A stretch of DNA of 22,607 nt from Sulfurimonas sp. (GCA_012963655.1 DTVI01000214.1:1-22607); one strand, 5' to 3'. Positions 1 to 7,371 are shown, counted from the first letter of the stretch. Notes: generated by a model not told the origin, from the letters alone. Program-made: numbers and translations.

Positions 1-329
1 GGGTTAGTTACTGCGATGGAACCAAGAATAAGTCTATCAATTCCTAGTTCCAAATACATCTTAATCGTTTCTTCATCACGAATTCCTCCACCCAATTCCA
101 ACTTCATCTTACAATTTTTACGAATAAGACGAATTTGTTCTAAATTTTTAGGTTCTCCAGCAAAGGCACCGTTTAAATCAACTAAATGCGTCCATTCAGA
201 ACCCATCTTTTCAAAAGTCTTCACTAACTGCCAAGGCTCATCAGAATAAATCTTTGCTGATTCCATTAGTCCTTTAGTCAGGCGTACTGCCTTTCCATCT
301 TTCAAATCTATCGCTGGTAAAATATCCAT
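1..329 (-). CDS. hisA: HisA, phosphoribosylformimino-AICAR isomerase (5' part, cut by window edge)
   Basis: HisA performs the Amadori rearrangement of ProFAR to PRFAR in histidine synthesis, in the cytosol. The reverse strand reads MDILPAIDLKDGKAVRL at the start, with the catalytic-base Asp of the first beta strand at residue 8. Further on come DLNGA (about residues 49-53) and the phosphate-binding ELGGGIR segment (about 80-86), then ILGSIAVTN at the window edge. About 109 of the usual 240 or so residues are present; the C-terminal half lies outside the window. ATG at 327-329 is the natural family start, with a weak GGAT-type ribosome site about 10 bases upstream. The gene follows hisH on the same strand, separated by about 155 bases that hold a tandem repeat, so the two are probably co-transcribed. 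Confidence 0.96.
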   Translation of the reverse strand, partial: MDILPAIDLKDGKAVRLTKGLMESAKIYSDEPWQLVKTFEKMGSEWTHLVDLNGAFAGEPKNLEQIRLIRKNCKMKLELGGGIRDEETIKMYLELGIDRLILGSIAVTN

Positions 330-340
330 TTTAATATCTA

Positions 341-459
341 ATCCTATTTATCTTATTTTACTCATAAAATGCGCAAAGCTGTTTGCTCTTTCCATAAGGT
401 ATCCAATTTATCTTATTTTACTCATAAAATGCGCAAGCTTTTTATCTTTTTCATAAGGT
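341..459. repeat. 60-bp tandem direct repeat, two copies, between hisH and hisA
   Basis: Bases 341-400 and 401-459 are two imperfect copies of one 60-bp unit. They share an exact core (348-375 and 408-435) covering ATTTATCTTATTTTACTC and the following ATAAAATGCGCAA, plus a conserved CATAAGGTATC end. The copies differ in the middle (GCTGTTTGCTCTTTC against GCTTTTTATCTTTTT) and by one base of length. On the strand transcribed with the his genes each copy starts with an ATG. One copy could encode a 15-residue peptide; the other has a one-base deletion that shifts its frame. Function unknown. Confidence 0.85.
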
Positions 460-484
460 ATCTTATTCACTTTTGATTAAAGTG

Positions 485-1096
485 TTATAACTTTATAAAG
501 TTATTTAGTATTGCTAAGCCATTTTTGTGGCTTTTTTCAGGGTGAGGTTGAATCCCTAAAATATTATCTTTTTGAACACAGGCACTAAATCTATATCCAT
601 ATTCACATTCTCCTATGCTGTTTTCTTTATTCTCGCATATTGCATGAAAAGAGTGTACAAAGTAAAGATAATGTTCTTGATCCATCCCTTTAAATAAAGG
701 GTGGTCCTGCGTAAACATTCTGTTCCAACCCATATGTGGCACTTTTAAAGGATGTGAAAACTTATCTTCATCAAAGGCAACAATCTTCCCTGATATCAGC
801 CCTAGGCCTTCGTTTGAGCCAAATTCTTCACTTGAATCAAAAAGAAGCTGCATACCTAAACAAATACCAAGCATGTATTTTCCACTATTAGTATAAGACT
901 TTACTGCTTCATCCATGCCCCCATCTTTTAAATGCTCCATAGCGTCACCAAAAGCCCCAACGCCTGGTAAAATAATCTTATCATATTGTATAAGTTTATC
1001 AGGATTAGACTCAACTATTACCTCTTCGCCTAAAAGCGAAAAAGCATTTTTTACCGAGGCTAAATTGCCCATTTTATAATCAACTATTGCTATCAA
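485..1096 (-). CDS. hisH: HisH, glutaminase subunit of imidazole glycerol phosphate synthase
   Basis: HisH hydrolyses glutamine and channels ammonia to HisF, which makes imidazole glycerol phosphate and AICAR from PRFAR. It is a class I (triad) amidotransferase of 203 residues, the normal size. The nucleophile Cys79 sits in GICLGMQ, and His185 and Glu187 in QPHPEKS complete the triad. The N-terminal IVDYKMGN and the LPGVGAFGDAM oxyanion region are typical. The start codon is TTG (1094-1096). An in-frame TGA lies directly before it, so no earlier start exists, and the resulting N-terminus matches the family exactly. The codon overlaps the TGA of the upstream gene by 4 bases (TTGA), which suggests translational coupling. 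Partner hisF is not in the window. Confidence 0.97.
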   Translation of the reverse strand: MIAIVDYKMGNLASVKNAFSLLGEEVIVESNPDKLIQYDKIILPGVGAFGDAMEHLKDGGMDEAVKSYTNSGKYMLGICLGMQLLFDSSEEFGSNEGLGLISGKIVAFDEDKFSHPLKVPHMGWNRMFTQDHPLFKGMDQEHYLYFVHSFHAICENKENSIGECEYGYRFSACVQKDNILGIQPHPEKSHKNGLAILNNFIKL

Positions 1097-1995
1097 TCAA
1101 TATCACTTTGTTTTGTTAATTTTATGTATATTGCGAGTGTTACCGTTAGTAAACCCACCCCACCGATAAGGAAAACGGCATGTTCAATCTTATCTGGATC
1201 TGTTATAGCAAACTTAAATACAAGCATTAAAGCTTCAATAGAAAGTGCAATAATAATAGACCCCATAAACTTAATCATGGTTCGATTGGCCCCAGAACTG
1301 GACTTACGATGCAGCCCCATGACCTCTTCCTCAAAGATAGTTTTCACCAAGTCAAAGATGGCTAAAGATAGGGTTAAAAGAATAGTTGCTTCAAAAATAG
1401 TTTTAATTTGTAGTTCTCTAAAATTAAGTCCATGAGAAACAAAACTGTCTAAACCCTTAATAAACAATAACAAAGACACTAAGGCAAGTGCAATAGAGAA
1501 AATGGTGTAAGCAAACTTATTAAGTCTTCCAATAAACGAAGATCCTGCCGTAGGATGCGTTAATCTAACAACACTATCTAAGGGCATATCCAAACAAGCA
1601 ACATATTTTACGACACCGGTTTCATCAAATATAGGTTGAGATGCTGTAATACACAATTCTTGTGTAATGAGTGAAGGATAAGGATCCGTAATTGTACAGC
1701 GCTTTTCTTTCATCGCTCTATAATAATAAGCTCTTGTTGTGCGTACTTCACCCCCGGCTTCTACTTTACCATTATTAGGTAAATAGGTTGGAGAAATCTG
1801 AGTACCCTTATCATCTAAAAGATACACACCCTCACAATCAGGTTGATCACCCATAATTTTACGTAATCGTCCTGTAACCGCTTCTATAGAAATTTCAGGA
1901 AGACGGTTAGGTAAGTTCTTAGAAAATAAAAAACAAAAATACGCACGTGCTTTTGTGCGAATCTCAGAAAACTGTTGCATATCTCGTGCGACCAT
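1093..1995 (-). CDS. PDC/Cache sensor-domain protein with four C-terminal membrane segments
   Basis: This 300-residue protein has a PDC (Cache-like) ligand-sensor fold at about residues 35-145. Visible marks are CEGVYLLDDKGTQIS, the RAYYYRAM motif (89-95), the DPYPSLIT strand and the ASQPIFDETGVVKYVACLDM segment. Four hydrophobic segments follow at about 162-180, 200-218, 242-262 and 272-292. There is no kinase, GGDEF or chemotaxis domain. No signal peptide or membrane segment precedes the sensor domain, so its side of the membrane is uncertain. ATG at 1993-1995 has a good AGGAAG ribosome site and a TATAAT box at 2025-2030. It is first in the unit with hisH and hisA, but no functional link to histidine is evident. 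The ligand and output are not known. Confidence 0.8.
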   Translation of the reverse strand: MVARDMQQFSEIRTKARAYFCFLFSKNLPNRLPEISIEAVTGRLRKIMGDQPDCEGVYLLDDKGTQISPTYLPNNGKVEAGGEVRTTRAYYYRAMKEKRCTITDPYPSLITQELCITASQPIFDETGVVKYVACLDMPLDSVVRLTHPTAGSSFIGRLNKFAYTIFSIALALVSLLLFIKGLDSFVSHGLNFRELQIKTIFEATILLTLSLAIFDLVKTIFEEEVMGLHRKSSSGANRTMIKFMGSIIIALSIEALMLVFKFAITDPDKIEHAVFLIGGVGLLTVTLAIYIKLTKQSDID

Positions 1996-2024
1996 TATCT
2001 TCCTTTCTTTTCATAACTTACGAA

Positions 2025-2030
2025 ATTATA
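2025..2030 (-). promoter_or_regulatory. -10 box for the PDC-hisH-hisA unit
   Basis: TATAAT on the minus strand, about 30 bases before the ATG at 1995. No clear -35 is seen, as is usual for the main sigma factor in Campylobacterota. Confidence 0.6.
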
Positions 2031-2047
2031 CCTTATTTCACTTACGA

Positions 2048-2053
2048 TATAAT
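2048..2053 (+). promoter_or_regulatory. -10 box for the lipid A acyltransferase gene
   Basis: TATAAT in the sequence GATATAATTGC, 37 bases before the ATG at 2091. It is divergent from the box at 2025-2030, with only 17 bases between the two. Confidence 0.6.
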
Positions 2054-2090
2054 TGCTAAATTATTAGTACTCACATAAGGACACCATTAT

Positions 2091-2975
2091 ATGATTGGAT
2101 ATTATCTCTTTCGTTTCTTTGAAACTGTTTTTCTTGCCCTTCCCTATGCCTTACAAAAAGGATTTATCTCCTTTTTAGGGCATATTACCTTCTTTTTTGA
2201 TTTCAAACATAAAAGAATTATTCAAGCAAATTTAGAACACACAATTAAAGATAAGATATCTCAAGAAAAATATGAGACTATCCTTTCGCATTGTCATAAA
2301 AACCTTATTCAAGTTGTATGGCAGGTACTTCAAAGTACAAAAACAACAGTGCAAGACCTACGAGATATCGTTAGTTTTGAAAATGAAGATATTGTTAATA
2401 AGGCCAAGGCCACGGGAAAACCTATCATTTTTATATCAGCGCATTATGGAAATTGGGAATTAGGCGGCACCTCTCTTAGTGCTTTAATTTCACCTACTAC
2501 CACCATTCATAAAAAAATGAATGATAATTATTTTGATGATTACTTAATGAAATCTCGTACAAAATTCAATATGAATATGGTTGAGAAAAGAGGCGCCATT
2601 AAACACCTTATTAAAACTCTAAAAAAAGGGGGCTCTATTTCTATGTTAATTGATCAAAGTGTTAAACAAACCGATGGAATTATTATAGACTTTTTAGGTC
2701 AAAAGGCCACTCAAACCGCCGCTCCTGCCTTTTTAGCAAGAAAGTTTGACGCAATCATCATCCCATTACTTATTAATAATGCCCCAAATAAAGAGCGCAC
2801 TATCACCTTTTATGAGCCGATAATTACCGCCAAAACAGATAATGAAGAACAAGATATTTTAAACTCAGCCCAAGCCCAGGCCGACTTTTTAAGCAATGCC
2901 ATACTGCAATATCCAGAACCATGGTTTTGGTGTCATAAAAGATTTAAAGCGGTCTCACCAGAAATGTATAAGTAG
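2091..2975 (+). CDS. htrB: Lipid A biosynthesis lauroyl acyltransferase (HtrB/LpxL family)
   Basis: Proteins of this family transfer a secondary acyl chain from acyl-ACP to Kdo-lipid A precursors at the inner face of the cytoplasmic membrane. The protein has 294 residues, near the family norm. The N-terminus (about 1-35) is hydrophobic and membrane-associated. The catalytic HX4E motif is His118 and Glu123 in HYGNWE. The later LIDQSVK and AAPAFLARK segments are the usual acceptor-side motifs, and the end WFWCHKRFK is the family's characteristic C-terminal signature. An AAGGACACC ribosome site precedes the ATG. It appears monocistronic. Which acyl chain and position it uses (LpxL or LpxM type) cannot be read from the sequence. 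Confidence 0.93.
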   Translation: MIGYYLFRFFETVFLALPYALQKGFISFLGHITFFFDFKHKRIIQANLEHTIKDKISQEKYETILSHCHKNLIQVVWQVLQSTKTTVQDLRDIVSFENEDIVNKAKATGKPIIFISAHYGNWELGGTSLSALISPTTTIHKKMNDNYFDDYLMKSRTKFNMNMVEKRGAIKHLIKTLKKGGSISMLIDQSVKQTDGIIIDFLGQKATQTAAPAFLARKFDAIIIPLLINNAPNKERTITFYEPIITAKTDNEEQDILNSAQAQADFLSNAILQYPEPWFWCHKRFKAVSPEMYK

Positions 2976-3055
2976 CAGGTTTTATTTTTTATAGCAGTAA
3001 ATGCAACTTTTTACTAAGTAAAACCACCTTGGTTAGTTGTGGTGTCATAAAAGAT
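2928..3055 (+). repeat. 16-bp exact repeat: end of the acyltransferase gene duplicated in the spacer
   Basis: TGGTGTCATAAAAGAT occurs at 2928-2943, inside the codons for the C-terminal WCHKR, and again at 3040-3055, 80 bases after the stop of that gene. Flanking bases (ACCATGGTTT and ACCTTGGTTA) also align, with a 4-base gap. The second copy is out of any long frame and looks like the scar of a tandem duplication or a lost paralogue. Confidence 0.6.
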
Positions 3056-3083
3056 GGAAGACTACACACAAAGAAATTTATAA

Positions 3084-3491
3084 CTAAAGTTTTAGATAAT
3101 CTCTTAAAATTTGAGCATGATCAAAAACAAGTTTATCAAAGGGAATATCCTCTTTTTTATAGACTATAGCTTCTTTTGCATCATCTAAACCCTTTGGTAT
3201 CCCTTCGGCCTTACAGATATAAACAACAGAGGCAGTATGAAAACGGGGATCTCGTGAGGGATCTGAATAAACATTTAATAAGGACTTTATTTTTACCTCT
3301 AAGTCTGTTTCTTCTTTCATTTCTCTTACTACAGCAGTTTCAACACTTTCACCAATATCAACAAAGCCACCCGGAATAGCTAAGCCAAGAGGCTTGTTTA
3401 AACGCTCAATCAGGACTATACCTTCAAAGACCCCTGCCTTATACAATTCTATAATCCCATCTACAGTTAATAAAGGTGTTTTAGGCAGCAC
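3084..3491 (-). CDS. Nudix hydrolase
   Basis: This is a cytosolic pyrophosphohydrolase of 135 residues. The Nudix box GX5EX7REUXEEXGU spans residues 42-64: Gly42, Glu48, then Arg56-Glu57 and Glu60-Glu61. Asp63 stands where Gly is usual. The motif YSDPSRDPRFHTASVVYIC after the box is typical of the ADP-ribose and 8-oxo-dGTP-like clade, but the substrate cannot be fixed. The start is GTG at 3489-3491, because an in-frame TGA lies only 9 bases upstream. The preceding bases, read in the neighbouring frame, encode a plausible leader (LKDLDLKKMRNS) that would join after a one-base change, so a longer N-terminus lost to a frameshift or sequence error is possible. Confidence 0.88.
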   Translation of the reverse strand: MLPKTPLLTVDGIIELYKAGVFEGIVLIERLNKPLGLAIPGGFVDIGESVETAVVREMKEETDLEVKIKSLLNVYSDPSRDPRFHTASVVYICKAEGIPKGLDDAKEAIVYKKEDIPFDKLVFDHAQILRDYLKL

Positions 3492-3658
3492 TGTTTCTCA
3501 TTTTTTTCAAATCTAAATCTTTCAAAACTATTTTCTCATTTTTATGTAAATTTTCTAAGATGACCCAGTTTCAATAACAATCCAAAAAACAAGGCAGGTC
3601 TTGACTCCCTAAGTATTGTATCTACAGACCATTTTATAGATTTTTTATTAGCATATTC

Positions 3659-4828
3659 TTATGTGTTCTGTTTAACTAAGCTATTTTCTAAGGCCCTTGT
3701 ACAGACAATAGCCGAGGCAAAGGCCCATTGAAAATTATATCCACCTAACTCACCTGTAACGTCAAGTACCTCACCAAGAAAATAAAGTTTATCATGCAGT
3801 TTACTTTGCATGGAATTAAAATCCACCTCTTGTGTATTAACCCCACCTCTACAAGCTTCTGCTTTTTTAAGTCCAAAATTTCCAGCAGGAGACATAGGAT
3901 AGGCCTTAAGTAGTGCAAGCTTTTCCCAGTCTTGAGAATTTAGGTCTTGGACACTTTTATCCTTAAGCTCTATACTGTCTAATAAAAGCTTACTCAGGCG
4001 TTTAGGTAATTGCATTTGCGTTGAAACCTGCTTTTTCTTTTGAGAAAAAGCCTCTTTTAAACTTAACTTAGGCAAAAAGTCTATGCTTACAAGACCCTTT
4101 TTCCAATACAAAGATGCAGAAAGCACAGCTGGCCCACTAATACCCTTATGTGCAAAGAGAAGCTCACCAAAAAGTTTTTTATGCCCTACATCTATACTTA
4201 CGTAAGTTGAAATACCTGATAGCTCTTTCATCCAAAACTGATCTTTTTGTACGGTCCATCCGACAAGAACAGGATTAAAGGCTTGGGAGTTATGCCCTAA
4301 GTCTTTTGCTAAACTCAGCCCAATATTTGAACCGCCTACTTGAGGATAAGCATTTGAACCAGTTGCAATAACAAGATGTTCAGCTTGAATATCTCCCTTA
4401 TCTGTATGAATGATATAATCATCCTTTTTCTCAACTGAAAGCACCTTTCGTGAAAGTAAAAATGCTTTTTTAGGAATACCTATTTGCAAGGCATTGATAA
4501 CCTCATCTGCACTTTTTTTACAAAAATATTGCCCTAGAGAACGTATACTAGGATGGACATTTCTTGCATTTAAAAAGTTCAAAAGTTCTTTTGGTGTGTA
4601 AGAAGACAAGACTTTCTTGAGAAAGCCATCTTCCCCTAAATAATTATCTTCATCTACTTTTTCATTTGTAACATTACACTTTCCCCCGCCTGAAACCTTT
4701 ATTTTCATAGCAATGCGGGGATTATGTTCGATAATAACAATATCATCAAATCCTTTTGCATATAGTTGTGTAGCAAGCATAAGCCCACTTGCCCCTGCTC
4801 CAAGTATTACAAGTTTGTGTGTTTGAAT
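3659..4828 (-). CDS. HI0933/YhiN-family flavoprotein with probable ATT start
   Basis: This is an FAD/NAD(P)-binding oxidoreductase of the HI0933 (BaiN-like) family, about 389 residues. The dinucleotide-binding GAGASG is at residues 10-15, SGGGKCNVTN at about 46-55, the second FAD segment ATGSNAYPQVGGS near the middle, and GEVLDVTGELGGYNFQWAFASA close to the end. The first ATG (4778-4780) lies after the GAGASG motif and would delete it. Between the upstream in-frame TAA (around 4885) and that ATG there is no ATG, GTG or TTG codon. An AAAGGA ribosome site (4835-4840) lies 6 bases before an ATT at 4826-4828, which I take as the start; ATT at 4829-4831 is the alternative. The reaction and substrate are unknown for most members. 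Confidence 0.88.
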   Translation of the reverse strand: MQTHKLVILGAGASGLMLATQLYAKGFDDIVIIEHNPRIAMKIKVSGGGKCNVTNEKVDEDNYLGEDGFLKKVLSSYTPKELLNFLNARNVHPSIRSLGQYFCKKSADEVINALQIGIPKKAFLLSRKVLSVEKKDDYIIHTDKGDIQAEHLVIATGSNAYPQVGGSNIGLSLAKDLGHNSQAFNPVLVGWTVQKDQFWMKELSGISTYVSIDVGHKKLFGELLFAHKGISGPAVLSASLYWKKGLVSIDFLPKLSLKEAFSQKKKQVSTQMQLPKRLSKLLLDSIELKDKSVQDLNSQDWEKLALLKAYPMSPAGNFGLKKAEACRGGVNTQEVDFNSMQSKLHDKLYFLGEVLDVTGELGGYNFQWAFASAIVCTRALENSLVKQNT

Positions 4829-4859
4829 AATATGTCCTTTATCCCTTTTATATAAAGAA

Positions 4860-4865
4860 ATTATA
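4860..4865 (-). promoter_or_regulatory. -10 box for the flavoprotein gene
   Basis: TATAAT on the minus strand. A transcript starting some 7 bases downstream would have a leader of about 25 bases ending at AAAGGA and the proposed ATT codon at 4828, so the box supports that start. Confidence 0.55.
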
Positions 4866-4931
4866 ACATAGGCTTATTGTGTGTATAAAAACTTAAAACA
4901 AATGTTTAATTTCTATTCAAAACTCGCAGAG

Positions 4932-4937
4932 TATAAT
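4932..4937 (+). promoter_or_regulatory. -10 box for the cyclic-nucleotide-binding gene
   Basis: TATAAT within GAGTATAATTAACC, 31 bases before the ATG at 4969; an AAAGAGA ribosome site follows. Confidence 0.6.
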
Positions 4938-4968
4938 TAACCAAAATAAACTATATTTAAAGAGATTC

Positions 4969-5658
4969 ATGAGCTTACCTATCAATTCTGACGAAATATT
5001 ATTACCAGAACAGTTTATAGATGAAGCTGAGTCTTATATTAAGAAAATATCTACTTATCAGATGGATAAAATCATCCTTCTTGAAGATAGTGTTATACCT
5101 TCTATCGTCGTTATGAAGTATGATAAACTTAATAAACTTCTTACTCCCGGTGCTAGTCTTGACCCCATTAACAAAGATAAACTTTCTAGAGAAATGAGTA
5201 TGCTTTTAGCTGTGCGAAAGAAGATCCATTTCTTTGATAACCTTAGTGATGAAGAGATAGTAAGTCTTACCAAAAATTCTGAATTCATGCGTCCTAATAA
5301 GGGATATCATATTTTTGAACAAGGTGACTTTGGAAAAAATATTTATTATATTGTTAATGGAAAGGTTGATATTTGTGGTTTTAATGAACAACTTGATGGA
5401 GATGATCCTTTTTCACACCTAAGCACATTAGAAGAAGGAACTGTTTTTGGAGAGATTGGAGCTATCACAGGAGAGCCTCGTAGTGCTAGGGCCACTGTAT
5501 CTTCAGATGACGCTTTTATCTTGTGTATGAGTATGCATACAGAAGTTTCTTGTTCCAATTCCCTTTCATTTGTAAAAATGTACAGAAATATTATTGAGGC
5601 CTTATCTTCTAAACTCATCTCAAGTAATAACCAGCTCTATCCTTTTATAACAAAATAA
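4969..5658 (+). CDS. Cyclic nucleotide-binding domain protein without DNA-binding domain
   Basis: This 229-residue protein has one cNMP-binding beta roll at about residues 85-190. FFDNLSDEEI opens it, YHIFEQGDFGKNIYYIVNGKVDI forms the roll, and the phosphate-binding cassette FGEIGAITGEPRSA has Glu162 and Arg171 where ligand-binding members have them, so it may truly bind a cyclic nucleotide. A charged N-terminal part (1-80) has no domain I recognise. After the roll only a short helix remains, with no winged helix as in Crp, so it is probably not a classic transcription factor and may act through a partner. It appears monocistronic and converges on msrQ with 13 bases between the stop codons. 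Confidence 0.85.
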   Translation: MSLPINSDEILLPEQFIDEAESYIKKISTYQMDKIILLEDSVIPSIVVMKYDKLNKLLTPGASLDPINKDKLSREMSMLLAVRKKIHFFDNLSDEEIVSLTKNSEFMRPNKGYHIFEQGDFGKNIYYIVNGKVDICGFNEQLDGDDPFSHLSTLEEGTVFGEIGAITGEPRSARATVSSDDAFILCMSMHTEVSCSNSLSFVKMYRNIIEALSSKLISSNNQLYPFITK

Positions 5659-5671
5659 AAGGATTTTTATC

Positions 5672-6268
5672 TTATCTTTTTAAAAGTCTTAAAACTAAAA
5701 GAGAGGCTATTATCCCAACATACGTTATAACATCAAGTCCTATCACCTTTTGACTCATCATATAATGCAAAGAAATAAACACTGCCGCAAGATAAACAAG
5801 TTTATGCCACTTCACAAACTTAGAAAAGAGTTTTTTATGGGAGGTAAGCGCCATAATAAGTAAAATAACAAAGGCACTCAAACCAAAAAATACAAAAGGT
5901 CGTTTATAAGCATCTTCTATCATTAGACCTAGGTTTCCTTCATTATCAGCTATAAAAAAGAACAAAGAGTGCATAAAGGCGTAGGCAAAAGTCCATAATC
6001 CAAGAAGCCTTCTATATTTAATAAGATTAATTTTTAAGTACATACGTAAGGGACTAACACTTAAAGAGGCTATTAAAAACTGTACAGCCGTGATACCAAG
6101 TAAGTCAGCAATAAACTTCAAAGGGTCATTAGGAAATTTTCCTAAAACACTTCCTCCATGCTCGTAAATAGAACTAGCTACATATCTAGGATATTCAAAT
6201 CCCCAAGAAAGTTTATATAAAATGTATAATAATGGTAAAAAAGCCACAAACCAAATAATTTTTTTCAT
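5672..6268 (-). CDS. msrQ: MsrQ, haem-binding membrane subunit of the MsrPQ methionine sulfoxide reductase
   Basis: MsrQ (YedZ) passes electrons across the inner membrane to MsrP. The protein has 198 residues with six hydrophobic segments and belongs to the ferric-reductase-like transmembrane fold. Histidines expected to bind b-type haem are His100 (FAYAFMHSLF), His155 (FVKWHKLVY) and His168 (ISLHYMM). KYRRLLGLW after the third segment and TSHKKLF in the loop before the KWHK helix are family marks. It begins 13 bases after the msrP stop, in the same operon and in the usual order. ATG at 6266-6268 is the only sensible start. The electron donor (quinol or a flavin reductase) cannot be read from the sequence. 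Confidence 0.94.
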   Translation of the reverse strand: MKKIIWFVAFLPLLYILYKLSWGFEYPRYVASSIYEHGGSVLGKFPNDPLKFIADLLGITAVQFLIASLSVSPLRMYLKINLIKYRRLLGLWTFAYAFMHSLFFFIADNEGNLGLMIEDAYKRPFVFFGLSAFVILLIMALTSHKKLFSKFVKWHKLVYLAAVFISLHYMMSQKVIGLDVITYVGIIASLLVLRLLKR

Positions 6269-6281
6269 CTTTTTCCTATTT

Positions 6282-7244
6282 TTAGAAGTTTACTTTTAAA
6301 TCCATCCCCTTGTAAAGTGAAGCAACCTCTTTCTCGTATCCATTATATATCTCAGTTCTTTTCTTAAAAAAAGTGCCTAAGGGGCGTTCTTTTGCCTGAG
6401 ACCATCTAGGATGAGAAATATTAGGATTTACATTTGAGTAAAAACCATATTCTTTTGGGTTCACTTCATTCCATGTACTTCTAGTCATTCCAGAAGTCAC
6501 ATGTATTTTGGTAATAGACTTAATACTTTTAAAGCCATACTTCCACGGCACGACAAGACGGACAGGCGCGCCATTTTGCTTTGGTAAGGTTTTACCATAT
6601 AAACCAATACTTAAAAGAGTCAAAGGGTTCATCGCTTCATCTATACGAAGTCCTTCCACATAGGGAAAAGGTATATTACCGAAAAAACTTTCTTTACCTT
6701 GTTCTGGGAACATTTTTGGATCATATTTTGTCTGGAATTGTACAAACTTAGACTTAGATGTAAGGCCTGCCTTCTTCAAAAGGTATGAAAGTTCAAATCC
6801 AATCCAAGGAACCACCATAGACCAACCCTCAACACAACGAAATCTGTAGGTTCTTTCTTCCAGAGGATATTCAGCCAATATCTTAGCCATATCTATTACC
6901 ATTGGCTTTTCAACCTCACCTGTAATTTCTATCGTCCAAGGCTCAGGTTCAAGAGTATGGGCTAACTTCGCAGGGCCATCTTTTGAAAGGGAAAATTCAT
7001 AAAAATTATTATACCTTGTGATATTGTCATAATCACTGGCTTCAAGGTCTGTAAAGCCCTTGTTTTTTGTAAAATTCAAGGCCTTACCTGGATAGTTTTT
7101 TGCAGCTTCTAAAGAAAGAGGCATCATAGCCCCTGCCCCTGAAATAGCTGCAATCTTCATTAAAGATCTTCTGTCATTATAAATTTTTTCATCTGTAATC
7201 TTGTTGTTATTCATAGCCCAAGGCTTTACTCTTAATATATTCAT
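6282..7244 (-). CDS. msrP: MsrP, periplasmic molybdopterin methionine sulfoxide reductase
   Basis: MsrP (YedY) reduces oxidised methionines in periplasmic proteins using a mononuclear Mo-molybdopterin. The Tat signal has DRRSLMK followed by a hydrophobic Ala/Gly stretch. The Mo-ligating Cys is in YRFRCVEGWSMVVPW (residue 137 from the start chosen here), followed by the molybdopterin-fold motifs KYDPKMFPEQ, GLYGKTLPKQNGAPVRLVVPWKYGFKSIKSI and SGMTRSTWNEVNP. I take ATG at 7242-7244 as the start (320 residues). An AAGGAC site sits 6 bases before it, while the earlier in-frame ATG at 7257-7259 directly touches its only purine-rich stretch. The gene heads the msrPQ operon. Confidence 0.95.
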   Translation of the reverse strand: MNILRVKPWAMNNNKITDEKIYNDRRSLMKIAAISGAGAMMPLSLEAAKNYPGKALNFTKNKGFTDLEASDYDNITRYNNFYEFSLSKDGPAKLAHTLEPEPWTIEITGEVEKPMVIDMAKILAEYPLEERTYRFRCVEGWSMVVPWIGFELSYLLKKAGLTSKSKFVQFQTKYDPKMFPEQGKESFFGNIPFPYVEGLRIDEAMNPLTLLSIGLYGKTLPKQNGAPVRLVVPWKYGFKSIKSITKIHVTSGMTRSTWNEVNPKEYGFYSNVNPNISHPRWSQAKERPLGTFFKKRTEIYNGYEKEVASLYKGMDLKVNF

Positions 7245-7279
7245 CTTAATGTCCTTCATCCTCTTTTATGAGCTTTACT

Positions 7280-7299
7280 GTATATCTCTAAGTATATAC
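7280..7299. promoter_or_regulatory. Inverted repeat upstream of msrP, candidate operator
   Basis: GTATAT (7280-7285) and ATATAC (7294-7299) are perfect inverted arms around an 8-base spacer, 36 bases upstream of the chosen msrP start. On the minus strand the distal arm and spacer read GTATATACTTAG, which contains a TATACT that could be the msrP -10 box. A repressor or activator dimer bound here would control msrPQ. No regulator gene is adjacent. Six-base AT-rich arms can arise by chance. Confidence 0.3.
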
Positions 7300-7371
7300 C
7301 CAATCTGTGTAAATCATGTGTATTCTAACATCTAAATATTTTTCTACAACAAGGGTTTAGCTTATATTAGA

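Noticed and set aside
341..459. His leader peptide with attenuator between hisH and hisA
   Set aside because: No run of His codons and no terminator/antiterminator pair; the place inside the operon is also wrong for attenuation.
1124..1435. Open frame of 103 codons on the plus strand opposite the PDC protein
   Set aside because: Composition is typical of an antisense shadow, and the opposite strand has clear membrane segments.
2978..3025. Terminator after the acyltransferase gene (GGTTTTA and TAAAACC arms)
   Set aside because: Arms are 34 bases apart, AT-rich and lack a T run after the stem, so I could not support a terminator.
5655..5670. Terminator between the cyclic-nucleotide-binding gene and msrQ (ATAAAA, GGAT, TTTTAT)
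   Set aside because: The stem has only six A/T pairs, too weak to support.
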